From Cupriavidus sp. YR651 (GTDB lineage Bacteria > Pseudomonadota > Gammaproteobacteria > Burkholderiales > Burkholderiaceae), in assembly GCF_900101625.1 (NCBI RefSeq), contig NZ_FMYZ01000005.1, positions 248,001 through 312,000 on the forward strand: DNA of 64,000 bases, given 5' to 3'. This document shows, piece after piece, positions 34,150-42,640 of this stretch. Position numbers and translations under genes: made by a program. The notes under the pieces are model-generated. The model did not search any database. It was not told the DNA's origin and saw only the letters and a program-made list of their open reading frames with translations. How positions within the stretch are numbered: the first letter of the stretch is position 1; each line of letters opens with the position of its first letter.

Positions 34150-36981
34150 ATGAGACAGGATTTACCTCCTCGGGAAACATTCGATGAAGCCTTGCTCGGC
34201 CTTGTCCGGGAGATGTCGGTGGCCATGCGCCAGCCGGCCGATGCCGGGATGCCGGTGTCGCTGGACAGCACCCTCGAAGGGGATCTGGGCTTCGATAGCC
34301 TCACGCGCGCCGAGCTGTTGACCCGCATCGAGCACAGCTTTGGCGTCAGCCTGCCCGAACAGGTTCTGGCCCAGGCCGACACGCCGCGCGCGTTGCTGCG
34401 CGCCTTGCTCGCCGCCAAGGACCTGCCCCCCGGCACAAGCGGCGCGATCCTGCAGCGCGCCCGTCCGCTGCCGGCGCAAGCCCCTGACAGCGCCGACACC
34501 TTGCTGGACGTACTGGACTGGCATCTGCGTCGCCACCCTGATCGCGCTCATATCATCCTGCACGACGGCGCGGGCGAGGACACGTCGATCAGCTTTGCGC
34601 AATTGCACCGCCGCGCCACGGCCATCGCCTCAAGGCTGGCCGAGCACGGCCTGCGGCCGGGCATGGCCGCGGCCATCATGCTGCCCACCAGCCCCGAGTA
34701 CTTCTATTGCTTCTGCGCCGTCCTGCTGGCGGGCGGCATCCCGGTGCCGCTCTATCCGCCGGTGCGGCTGGCGCAGATTGGCGACCATCTGCAGCGCCAT
34801 GCAGGCATTCTGGCCAATGCGCAGGTGCCGATCCTGATCACGGTCCCGCAGGCCAGGCCGCTGGCCGCTCTGCTCAAGGCCAGCACCGGGATGCTGCACA
34901 GCGTGCTGACACCGGCGGAGCTGGAAGCCAGTGCCGGCGCGCCAGTCCACGCCACCGTACGCACGCACGACATCGCATTGCTGCAGTACACGTCGGGCAG
35001 CACCGGCTCCCCCAAGGGCGTCGTCCTCACGCATGCCAACTTGTTGGCCAACCTGCGGGCCATGGGCCAGGCGCTGGACGTCAGCGCGCAGGACGTCTTC
35101 GTCAGCTGGCTGCCGCTCTACCACGATATGGGCCTGATCGGGGCATGGCTGGGCAGCCTCTACTACGCCTATCCGCTGGTGGTGATGTCGCCGCTGGCCT
35201 TCCTGGCGCGGCCCGAGCGCTGGCTCTTGGCCATCCACAAATATCGTGGCACGCTGTCCGGCGGCCCCAACTTTGCCTATGAGCGCTGCGTCCGCAAGCT
35301 GGGCGATGCCGAACTGGAGGGGCTCGACCTGAGTAGCTGGCGCTTTGCCTTCAATGGCGCCGAGCCGGTGAGCGTGCCGACCGTGCGCGCCTTCCTGCAG
35401 CGCTTTGCGCGGTACGGCCTGCGCCCGGAAGCCGCCAGCCCGGTGTACGGCCTGGCGGAAGCCTCGCTGGGCCTGACCTTTCCGCCGCCGGGCCGCGGGT
35501 TGGTTGTCGATCGTATCGGCCGCGCGGAATTCGCGCGCGCTGCCGTGGCGGTTCCCGCCGGCGCGGACGAGGACGACCCGCTGGAATACCCCTCCTGTGG
35601 CCGCCCCCTGCCCGGCCACGAGGTCCGCATTGTCGACGCCACGGGCCGGGAGCTGGCCGAGCGTCACGAGGGGCTGCTGCAGTTCCGCGGCCCCTCGGCC
35701 ACCAGCGGGTATTTCCGCAATCCGCAGCAAACCCGGCTGCTGTTCGATCGCGACTGGCTGAACACGGGGGACTATGCCTATGTCGCGGGTGAAGAGATCT
35801 TTATCACCGGGCGAGCCAAGGAGACCATCGTGCGCGGCGGCCGCAATATCTATCCCTACGAGCTGGAGCAGGCAGTCGGCGCCATCCCGGGGATACGGAA
35901 GGGCTGCGTCGCCGTCTTTGGCAGTGCCGATCCGGGCAGCGGCACCGAGCGCATCGTGGTGATGGCGGAAACCGCCGAGAAGAACACGCCTGCGCGCCAC
36001 ACGCTGCACCGGCAGGTGCTGAAGACCGCCATCGACGTGCTGGGCATACCGCCCGACCATGTCGCCCTGGTGGCCCCGCACAGCATCCTCAAGACGTCGA
36101 GCGGCAAGATCCGCCGCGCCGCATGCCGCGAACGGTTCGAGCACGGACGCCTTGACCGGGGCCAGGAAGCGCCGTGGCTGCAGATCGCGCGCTTCGGCTG
36201 GCAGGCCCTGCTGCCGCAGTTCCGGCGCGGCCGGCAGACTGCCGCGAGCCTGTCATATGCGCTCTATGTCTGGGTCCTGTTCGCCGCGCTGGCTCCGGCA
36301 ACCTGGCTGGGAGCGGTCGTGCTGCACCGGCCGGAACTGGGCTGGGCGCTCAGTCATCGCGCCGCCCGCCTCCTGCTCAGGCTTGGCGCCGTGCCTTGGT
36401 TCGTGGAGGGGCTCGATCGCTTGCCACGAGACCGGCCATGCATCCTGGTGTCGAACCATGCCAGCTACCTTGACGGCATCGTGCTGGTGGCAGCCCTGCG
36501 CTCGCCGGTGTGCCTGGTGGCCAAGCGCGAACTGCGAAACCAGCCCATTCCGGGCGTGTACCTGGCCAGCATCGGCGCGGACTTCTTCGATCGCACCGAC
36601 ACTCGGCGCGAGCACGAAGACGTGGAGCGCCTGGTGGCGGCGGTGCGCGCCGGGCATTCGGCGCTGTTTTTCCCGGAAGGCACGTTCGGGCGTGCGCCAG
36701 GACTGCAGGCCTTCCGCACGGGCGCCTTCCTTGCGGCCGCGCGTGCCGGCGCGCCGGTGGTGCCGGTCGCCATCCGCGGCACGCGGTCCGCCCTGCGGGA
36801 CGGGCAGTGGCTGCCGCGCCGCGGGCCGGTCGGCGTGGTCATCGGCAACCCGCTATGGCCCAACGGAAACGACTGGCCGGCCGTCGTGCGCCTGCGCAAC
36901 ACGGCGCGAATGGAGATCCTGCACTACTGCGGCGAACCCGATGCCTTGCGCGTGAAACACCAGAATACGAGGCCGGCCTAG
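34150..36981 (+). CDS. ACP / fatty acyl-AMP ligase / PlsC acyltransferase fusion
   Basis: 943-residue three-domain protein. The N-terminal acyl-carrier domain (about 10-95) has GDLGFDSLTRAEL with Ser50 for phosphopantetheine. An acyl-AMP ligase follows (about 110-690) with YTSGSTGSPKG near 280-290, LPLYHDMGLIG, YGLAEASLGLTF and the late ETIVRGGRNIYP, a fatty acyl-AMP ligase pattern. Hydrophobic segments lie near 697-730. The PlsC-type acyltransferase has NHASYLDG near 769 and FPEGTFG near 841. It could activate a fatty acid, load it on its own ACP and transfer it to a lipid. E. coli Aas has related parts in the opposite order and no ACP. Confidence 0.9.
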   Translation: MRQDLPPRETFDEALLGLVREMSVAMRQPADAGMPVSLDSTLEGDLGFDSLTRAELLTRIEHSFGVSLPEQVLAQADTPRALLRALLAAKDLPPGTSGAILQRARPLPAQAPDSADTLLDVLDWHLRRHPDRAHIILHDGAGEDTSISFAQLHRRATAIASRLAEHGLRPGMAAAIMLPTSPEYFYCFCAVLLAGGIPVPLYPPVRLAQIGDHLQRHAGILANAQVPILITVPQARPLAALLKASTGMLHSVLTPAELEASAGAPVHATVRTHDIALLQYTSGSTGSPKGVVLTHANLLANLRAMGQALDVSAQDVFVSWLPLYHDMGLIGAWLGSLYYAYPLVVMSPLAFLARPERWLLAIHKYRGTLSGGPNFAYERCVRKLGDAELEGLDLSSWRFAFNGAEPVSVPTVRAFLQRFARYGLRPEAASPVYGLAEASLGLTFPPPGRGLVVDRIGRAEFARAAVAVPAGADEDDPLEYPSCGRPLPGHEVRIVDATGRELAERHEGLLQFRGPSATSGYFRNPQQTRLLFDRDWLNTGDYAYVAGEEIFITGRAKETIVRGGRNIYPYELEQAVGAIPGIRKGCVAVFGSADPGSGTERIVVMAETAEKNTPARHTLHRQVLKTAIDVLGIPPDHVALVAPHSILKTSSGKIRRAACRERFEHGRLDRGQEAPWLQIARFGWQALLPQFRRGRQTAASLSYALYVWVLFAALAPATWLGAVVLHRPELGWALSHRAARLLLRLGAVPWFVEGLDRLPRDRPCILVSNHASYLDGIVLVAALRSPVCLVAKRELRNQPIPGVYLASIGADFFDRTDTRREHEDVERLVAAVRAGHSALFFPEGTFGRAPGLQAFRTGAFLAAARAGAPVVPVAIRGTRSALRDGQWLPRRGPVGVVIGNPLWPNGNDWPAVVRLRNTARMEILHYCGEPDALRVKHQNTRPA

Positions 36982-37009
36982 CCTGCGGCCACTGACGCAA
37001 ACCTCCGGC

Positions 37010-37912
37010 CTACGCCTTGTCAGGACTCGCGCCCCCTGGCCTCAGCGACGCGATGCTCGCGGCCAACCCGTGCGTCACCGCGGCCATGCGACCGTAGTCG
37101 AGCGTGGTGGGTACATCGTGCGCGGTATGGTAGTTCGGATTACGCAGATAGGCGGTGTCCGTCACCATGATGGCCGGATAGCCCTGGCGCCAGAAGGACG
37201 AGTGATCGCTCGAGGCGACCCCGGGTACCCACCACGGCAGCGCCGCTGCTTCGAACGGAAAACCGGACGAGGTCCGGAACGCGTTGACCACCGATCGCAA
37301 TCGACGCCACGAGCGAAGATTGGAAACAAAGGCGATAAAGTTGCCACGCGCCGGATAGAAGTAACGCAGCAGAGGCGGATAGCGTTGGGTGCCAGGTTCG
37401 TCCAGGTAGTAACCCAGCATCTCGAGCGATAGCATCACGTGAATGCGATCTCCGCGCAGCCGCGCGGCTCTTGCATACCTCAGGCTGCCCATGTCCTTGC
37501 GAAAGAAGAACGGCGCTTCCTCGTTCACGAACGCAACGCAACGTACCGTGTGCCAGGGCGAGAGAGCCTGAAGCATGCCCCCGATCTCGAGCAGCGCGGC
37601 GACCCCGCTGGCGTTGTCATCGGCCCCGGGGCTGTTCCGCACGGTGTCGTAGTGCGCGCCCAGCACAATGATTTCGTCAGGATGAACGCGGCCTGCGAGC
37701 GCAACCTCGATATTGGCGCAGGGGACGCCTCGTACCTGATATTCCTGACGCATCACCGCACAGCCACGTCTGGTCCATACCTGCGCGATATAGTCGGCTG
37801 CCGCATGCAGCGCGTCCGGCCGAAACACGTTGCGTTCGCCAATGTCTCCGGCAAGGACCTTTACATGATGCTCCAACGCCGCAGCCAGGTCGGGGTCGTG
37901 CGCAGTCCGCAT
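37010..37912 (-). CDS. M28-family zinc peptidase
   Basis: 300-residue peptidase. The di-zinc site is visible: His and Asp of GAHYDTV, Asp of GADDNASG, Glu pair of NEEAPFF, Glu of SLEMLGY and His of YHTAHD. There is no signal peptide (MRTAHDPDLAAALEHHV), so it is probably cytoplasmic, unlike many secreted M28 aminopeptidases. It converges with the acyl ligase fusion and is divergent from the second aspartase, with 217 bases between. It may supply aspartate from peptides; this link is inference. Confidence 0.88.
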   Translation of the reverse strand: MRTAHDPDLAAALEHHVKVLAGDIGERNVFRPDALHAAADYIAQVWTRRGCAVMRQEYQVRGVPCANIEVALAGRVHPDEIIVLGAHYDTVRNSPGADDNASGVAALLEIGGMLQALSPWHTVRCVAFVNEEAPFFFRKDMGSLRYARAARLRGDRIHVMLSLEMLGYYLDEPGTQRYPPLLRYFYPARGNFIAFVSNLRSWRRLRSVVNAFRTSSGFPFEAAALPWWVPGVASSDHSSFWRQGYPAIMVTDTAYLRNPNYHTAHDVPTTLDYGRMAAVTHGLAASIASLRPGGASPDKA

Positions 37913-38129
37913 ACAGTTCGATAGTCCTTCTTATCAAAATGCGGGATGGCGATGCGCCGGATCGAACGATCCCTCCGCGACGCGTACATCGCAGATTCGG
38001 CGTGATCCGAGGGCTTTACCGATGGCCATCCATTGACTCTAATGAAGACATCTCCAGCCGTTCCTCGCCGGGCAGACGCTGCCCAGGTCGATCGCATGGC
38101 TTCTCGCCAACCCTCTATCGGAGTGCATC

Positions 38130-39548
38130 GTGACTACCACCTATCGCACCGAAGCCGACCTGCTTGGCGAACGTCAGGTGCCGGCCGACGCCTACTATGG
38201 CGTCCATACCCTGCGGGCCTGGGAGAACTTCCAGATTACCGGCACACCCATCTCTTCGTGGCCACAACTCATCATTGCGCTGGCCTCCGTCAAGCAGGCC
38301 GCCGCCGAGGCCAATGCCGAGCTGGGCCTGCTACCGGCCGCGTTGCGCGAGGCCATCATCGCCGCCTGCCATGACTTGAGGGATGGCCGCTTGCACGATC
38401 AGTTCATCGTCGACACGATCCAGGGGGGCGCGGGCACGTCGACCAACATGAACGCCAACGAGGTGATCTGCAACCGGGCGCTCGAGCACATGGGCCATCG
38501 GAAAGGAGAATACGCCTACCTCCATCCGAACGAACACGTAAACATGGCGCAGAGCACCAACGACGTCTATCCAACGGCACTCCGCATCGCCACGTGCTTT
38601 GCGATCGAACACCTGCTCGAAGCGATGGAAGTGCTGCGCAGCGCCTTCGACAGGAAGTCAACGGAGTTCGCGGGCCTGCTCAAGCTTGGCCGTACGCAGC
38701 TTCAGGATGCGGTGCCGATGACGCTCGGGCAGGAGTTCTCCACCTATGCCGTCATGCTGGAAGAAGACATGGCGCGGCTGCGCGAAGCAGCCTCGCTGAT
38801 TCGCGAGATCAATCTCGGCGCGACGGCCATCGGTACCGGCATCACGGCCCATCCTGACTATGCCGCGAAGGCGCTGGCCGCGCTGCGGCGCATCACCGGC
38901 CTCGATCTCGCGCTGGCGCCGAATCTTGTGGAAGCCACGCAGGACTGCGGCGCCTTCGTCCAGATCTCCGGCGTGCTCAAGCGAATCGCCGTCAAGCTCT
39001 CGAAGACATGCAATGACCTGCGATTGCTGTCGAGCGGCCCGCGCGCAGGACTTGGCGAGATCAACCTGCCCCCGATGCAGGCCGGCTCCTCCATCATGCC
39101 CGGCAAGGTCAACCCGGTCATTCCGGAAGTGGTCAACCAGATCGCCTTCGAGGTATTCGGCAACGACATCACCATCACGTTTGCCGCCGAAGCAGGCCAG
39201 CTGCAGCTCAATGCATTCGAGCCGGTGATTGCAGCGAGCCTGTTCCGGAGCTTCCGGCATCTGACCAACGGTTGCCACACGCTGGCCGAGAAATGCGTGA
39301 ATGGCATTACCGCCAACCCCGAGCGCCTGCGCGAGACCATCGAACGATCCATCGCACTGGTGACGGCCCTCAACCCCGTCATCGGCTACAAGAACGCGAC
39401 TTCGGTCGCCTCCCAGGCCTTTGCGGAGGGCAAGACGATCCGTGAAGTCGTGCTGGCGCGCGGCCTGATGACCCCGGAGGCCCTCGAAGACGCGCTACGA
39501 CCCGAAGCACTGATCCAGCCACGCGCGGACATGGGCGCTAAAACATAA
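38130..39548 (+). CDS. aspA: aspartate ammonia-lyase, second copy
   Basis: 472-residue aspartase paralogous to the gene at 28646 and strongly similar in all motifs (GGAGTSTNMNANEVICN, HPNEHVNMAQSTNDVYPTA, GSSIMPGKVNPVIPEVVNQ). It starts with GTG, preceded by GGAG. The ends differ from the first copy. It is not next to a transporter or racemase, so it may be the constitutive or differently regulated copy. Both copies look intact. Confidence 0.94.
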   Translation: MTTTYRTEADLLGERQVPADAYYGVHTLRAWENFQITGTPISSWPQLIIALASVKQAAAEANAELGLLPAALREAIIAACHDLRDGRLHDQFIVDTIQGGAGTSTNMNANEVICNRALEHMGHRKGEYAYLHPNEHVNMAQSTNDVYPTALRIATCFAIEHLLEAMEVLRSAFDRKSTEFAGLLKLGRTQLQDAVPMTLGQEFSTYAVMLEEDMARLREAASLIREINLGATAIGTGITAHPDYAAKALAALRRITGLDLALAPNLVEATQDCGAFVQISGVLKRIAVKLSKTCNDLRLLSSGPRAGLGEINLPPMQAGSSIMPGKVNPVIPEVVNQIAFEVFGNDITITFAAEAGQLQLNAFEPVIAASLFRSFRHLTNGCHTLAEKCVNGITANPERLRETIERSIALVTALNPVIGYKNATSVASQAFAEGKTIREVVLARGLMTPEALEDALRPEALIQPRADMGAKT

Positions 39549-39611
39549 ATCTGGATGCCCCAATGTCCAGGAACCGTTGCCCCCAAGGCGCGCAGACCGG
39601 AATATCCGACC

Positions 39612-40022
39612 CTACTGGACCAGGAGTGCTCCACCGCCCTTGACACATGGATCTGGGGACTTCGGCGGCGCGATACTCGCGAACTTGATGACGAGCGTGT
39701 TGGCTTCAGTTGTCTTCGTGCTGCTTTCAAATTTTCCGGATGGAGCCAGTTGGCCTATCACCGGAAACGTTACGGCCACGCTGCCGTCCGTCGTTTTGTC
39801 AACCGTCAGCCCGAGCGTCAACTCAATGTCGTGCAAATAGACACCCAGGCGCTCCTGCTTCTTGCATTCCTCAGCGCGCGCCTTGGTGATCTGCGCGCTG
39901 ATCTGCTCGAGCACTTTGTCCAACGGCAATGTGGCTACGGGCTGCTCCTTCGGCGCAACCACGCAGCAAGCAGACAGAAGACCTGCTGTCGCCAGCAGAG
40001 AAAGGTTTCGGACAGTCGCCAT
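39612..40022 (-). CDS. small lipoprotein, possible Trypco2-like domain
   Basis: 136-residue lipoprotein: signal MATVRNLSLLATAGLLSACC with lipobox LSAC. The mature part starts VLEQISAQITKARAE (amphipathic helix) and continues LHDIELTLGLTV then a strand ending VTFPVIG. That helix-plus-ELTL-strand pattern reminds me of the trypsin-co-occurring domain 2 family seen in conflict systems, but the match is from memory and weak. It is divergent from the Nmad3/Nmad2 pair and forms the left part of the small island at the tRNA-Leu gene. A longer in-frame start (40052) would spoil the signal peptide. Confidence 0.55.
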   Translation of the reverse strand: MATVRNLSLLATAGLLSACCVVAPKEQPVATLPLDKVLEQISAQITKARAEECKKQERLGVYLHDIELTLGLTVDKTTDGSVAVTFPVIGQLAPSGKFESSTKTTEANTLVIKFASIAPPKSPDPCVKGGGALLVQ

Positions 40023-40257
40023 AACTGTAGCCCCGTTTGTGATGCCGGCCAAAGTGACATTCAGGCATCACATTGGTCTGTTCGGAAGCCCACGTAATGA
40101 CAAGCGAGAATCAGAACTCCCGTCGTGCCCCATCAGCAGCCGGGAATCTGCTCGGCGTGAGTTCGATGTGATGAACCCCACGAACGAGTGGGGCAGCCTC
40201 GCATATTTTGGTCTCTTGCAACTCATAATCACTGCACGACCAAAGTTGCCACGGAAT

Positions 40258-41151
40258 ATGCGTGTAATTCTTAGCCGTAAGGGCTTCGACTCGGGGTATG
40301 GGGGCGTACCGAGCCCGATTCTCCCCGACGGAAGATTAGTCCCACTGCCGATTCCATCACCAAGGGATCCGCAGCGCATCGGCATGCTAAGGGTTGATGG
40401 CCTGGACATCAGCGCCATGGTCTCCGATCTCACACGCAGCAGCATCGACGCTGAGACTGCAGTCCATGTCGACCCAGATCTGCAAGAACACATGCTTGCT
40501 CGTGCTCCGGGTTGGCGCCCGGCGTTCGGACAAGTTGCTTCTGCGCAGACCCACCTGCAAAACCAAGGCGTCGGTCGTGGTGACTTGTTCCTGTTCTTCG
40601 GCTGGTTTCGCAACGTCGAGCAAGTCAATGGCGTTTGGCGCTACACACGCGCCAGCCCGGATATACACGCTCTATTCGGTTGGTTGCAGGTCGGGGAGGT
40701 ACTTGCGGTGACAGGCCGCGAGCGGGCCATAGCGAACTCCTATCCGTGGTTGCGCGATCATCCGCACGTCGCAGGTGCAAACCGCTTCAGCAGCAGGAAC
40801 AATACTATCTACGTAGCCGGCGACACCCTTTGTCTGGCAGGTAAGGGTACGAAATATCGAGGCGGCGGACTATTCAAGCGATACGTTCCGTCATTGCAGC
40901 TTACGGCGGATGGGCACACACGCTCACGCTGGAAATTGCCCGCGTGGTTCATGCCCGTAGACGGCAGATCCCCGCTGTCATACCACCGAGAGAAATCTCG
41001 CTGGACTGCTGACCACGTTTCCGTTCTTCTACAGACTGTTGGAAAAGGGCAAGAGTTTGTCCTGGACTGCGCTTGCTACCCTGAATCCGCCGAGTGGTTG
41101 GCAAAGCTGTTTAGGGATGTACACGAAGTCGGCACCAGCCAAAGATCATGA
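40258..41151 (+). CDS. Nmad3 family protein (nucleotide modification associated domain 3)
   Basis: 297-residue protein beginning MRVILSRKGFDSGYGGVPSP, the characteristic N-terminus of Nmad3. Later family-like blocks are AQTHLQNQGVGRGDLFLFFGWF, HALFGWLQVGEVL and the C-terminal KGQEFVLD then WLAKLF. Nmad domains were proposed by comparative genomics to accompany modified nucleotides or DNA bases; the biochemical role is not known. The ATG overlaps nothing upstream, and the frame is open further up without conserved sequence. Its stop overlaps the Nmad2 start (ATGA), so the two are coupled. Base composition is lower in GC than the flanking aspA and MFS genes. Confidence 0.85.
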   Translation: MRVILSRKGFDSGYGGVPSPILPDGRLVPLPIPSPRDPQRIGMLRVDGLDISAMVSDLTRSSIDAETAVHVDPDLQEHMLARAPGWRPAFGQVASAQTHLQNQGVGRGDLFLFFGWFRNVEQVNGVWRYTRASPDIHALFGWLQVGEVLAVTGRERAIANSYPWLRDHPHVAGANRFSSRNNTIYVAGDTLCLAGKGTKYRGGGLFKRYVPSLQLTADGHTRSRWKLPAWFMPVDGRSPLSYHREKSRWTADHVSVLLQTVGKGQEFVLDCACYPESAEWLAKLFRDVHEVGTSQRS

Positions 41152-41840
41152 CACCACGCATCTATCGCTACGTTGTCCGCTGCGACAGTGGTTCCGCACC
41201 TCGACCATACGGCAACGTATGCTCGCTAAGCATATGCAAGCCCAGAGTTCGCAAAGCCGCATCCGTTGGTGACTGGATAATCGGCGTTCGCAGCCGCGCG
41301 CCAGATAAGGTCGTGTATGTAATGCAGGTAGCCGAGTCTCTGCCCCTAGGGAAGTACTGGCAGGACGCCCGCTTCCGTGATCGCCAGCCTGACGCCTCGC
41401 CGGTACCTGACAATATCTATCGGCCAGATGGGACCGGCAATCTCATACAGGTTCCCAATGTGGTTCATGACGCCGGCAATCAGACGAGAGACATTAGTGG
41501 CCGCAACGCACTGATAGGCTCACGATTCTGGTATTTCGGCGCAAGCAGTCCGCCGCTGCCAACAGAGCTTATCCATCTTGTTCACGACGGGGTCGGTCAT
41601 GCCGTGCACAAGAGGCGCCGACCCGACGACGTTAAAAGGCTCGAGCAATGGCTTGCCACATGGCCATGTGGCGTCCACGGGAGGCCAATCAACGCGACTC
41701 CCGGCGTTCTTGCGTGGCTTGCAGAAATGGAAACTGGGGAGCGCTTTCCGCCGACGAACGGACAGGTCGGACGGTGTCACAAAGCCTCCGACTTGTCGCC
41801 TATAGCAACAACGGTACCCTTTCCTAAGCGTCGCTGCTGA
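41148..41840 (+). CDS. Nmad2 family protein (nucleotide modification associated domain 2)
   Basis: 230-residue protein with the Nmad2 blocks YRYVVRCDSGSAPRPYG, CKPRVRKAASVGDWIIG, VVYVMQVAES, PVPDNIYRPDG and FWYFGASSPPLP. The Cys in CKP and the DNIY motif are family hallmarks as I recall them. The function is unproven; it may recognise or handle modified nucleotides together with Nmad3. It is translationally coupled to Nmad3 (ATGA overlap). A short hairpin (GCCGAA / TTCGGC, 41893-41911) follows and may end the transcript. A degenerate integrase tail lies downstream. Confidence 0.85.
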   Translation: MTPRIYRYVVRCDSGSAPRPYGNVCSLSICKPRVRKAASVGDWIIGVRSRAPDKVVYVMQVAESLPLGKYWQDARFRDRQPDASPVPDNIYRPDGTGNLIQVPNVVHDAGNQTRDISGRNALIGSRFWYFGASSPPLPTELIHLVHDGVGHAVHKRRRPDDVKRLEQWLATWPCGVHGRPINATPGVLAWLAEMETGERFPPTNGQVGRCHKASDLSPIATTVPFPKRRC

Positions 41841-41970
41841 GCCCTAACGCCCAAGGGAGTACCTGTATATCCACGTAGGCGTACCGCCTTTTGCCGAAGG
41901 GCACTTTCGGCCCCTTCTCTAGATAGGCCCTGTGTGGCACCCGGAGCCAGTTCCTGGACCCATTTGAGAA

Positions 41971-42234
41971 GTGCATGCGGATCTCACCGAGCACACGTAC
42001 GCCTCGATGATGCTGTCAGCTGGCGAGCACCCGATGCGGGTGGTCAAGCAAATGGGCCACGCAGATTGGACGATGATCGCCCGCGTGTATAGCCACTGGA
42101 TGCCGTCGGCAGACGTCGAGGCGGGGAATCGGGCTGTAAAGAAGTTCGCCGGAAATGCTGGCAAATTTGCTGCGAAACTGGCAAAACTGGCTAAATTTTT
42201 GACAGCATCAACAGTCCAGACCATTGATTTATAA
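41971..42234 (+). pseudogene. tyrosine recombinase (integrase) C-terminal remnant
   Basis: An 87-codon open stretch with the C-terminal part of a phage/island integrase: EHTYASMMLSAGEHP, VVKQMGHADWTMIARVYSHW. The HxxW-like HADW and the nucleophile Tyr of VYSH are visible. An in-frame stop lies just before it and the rest of the gene (about 250-300 residues) is missing. The position usually held by the conserved Arg of the RHT box reads E (TEHTYAS), so the remnant is also mutated at a catalytic residue. It ends 8 bases from the tRNA-Leu 3' end, where such an enzyme would have integrated. Confidence 0.75.
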
Positions 42235-42241
42235 GGATTTT

Positions 42242-42328
42242 TGGTGCGAGGGAGGGGACTCGAACCCCTACACCATTGCTGGCGTCAGGACCTAAACCTG
42301 GTGCGTCTACCAATTTCGCCACCCTCGC
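42242..42328 (-). tRNA. tRNA-Leu (anticodon TAG)
   Basis: 87-base class II tRNA on the minus strand. The acceptor stem GCGAGGG pairs with CCCTCGC, the D-arm has GGCGAAATTGGTAGACGC, the anticodon loop is TTTAGGT, a long variable arm follows, and the T-arm is GGGGTTCGAGTCCCC. The 3' CCA is encoded. TAG reads CUN leucine codons. The 3' end faces the integrase remnant and the Nmad genes, so this is the likely insertion site of the small island. Confidence 0.95.
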
Positions 42329-42622
42329 GGTCCTTGCGGCGCCAACCCTGATGGGGGGCCGCGGTCTCGTTGGCGGGCGCGATGCGCCCCGACAAAGCAA
42401 AAAAGGCGGCTGGAACTGCCCGCCTTTCACTGGCTGCCTTGCCGGGGGTCCGGCCGTGCCGCCGGCGCAACTTCCGCCTGCGGTGCAACGAGGCTGCGGA
42501 TTGTAGCGCAAGGCGCCACGGGAATCCAGCCCCCTGCCCGCCAGCCACGGCGCCAGCACGTGTGTCGTCAGCCACGGGGCCAAACCTTGTGCCGTCAGCC
42601 CGTGGCGTCGACCCTTGTGTCG
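42329..42622. other. gap between tRNA-Leu and MFS gene
   Basis: About 290 bases holding the MFS gene's intrinsic terminator (42399-42427) and part of a short tandem repeat (42559 onwards). No additional gene seen. Confidence 0.5.
42399..42427 (-). terminator. intrinsic terminator
   Basis: Read on the minus strand: AAAGGCGG pairs with CCGCCTTT across a short loop, then TTTTTTG. It follows the minus-strand MFS gene by about 200 bases and precedes the tRNA-Leu gene, so it probably ends MFS transcripts and insulates the tRNA. Confidence 0.8.
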
Positions 42623-42640
42623 TCAGCGCCTGGCGCGGAT
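42559..42640. repeat. imperfect tandem repeat, three units of about 27 bp
   Basis: The core TG[T/C]CGTCAGC recurs at 42563, 42590 and 42618, each preceded by a C-T-T-G-T-like run and followed by a GC-rich CC-TGG segment. The third unit overlaps the last codons and stop of the MFS gene. Confidence 0.6.

Noticed and set aside
34630..36144. 504-codon minus-strand frame opposite the acyl-AMP ligase fusion
   Set aside because: Antisense shadow without domain features.
39549..42328. Second attachment repeat of the tRNA-Leu island
   Set aside because: I looked for a second copy of the tRNA 3' end (GGGACTCGAACCCC type) in the window and saw none, so no att site is annotated.
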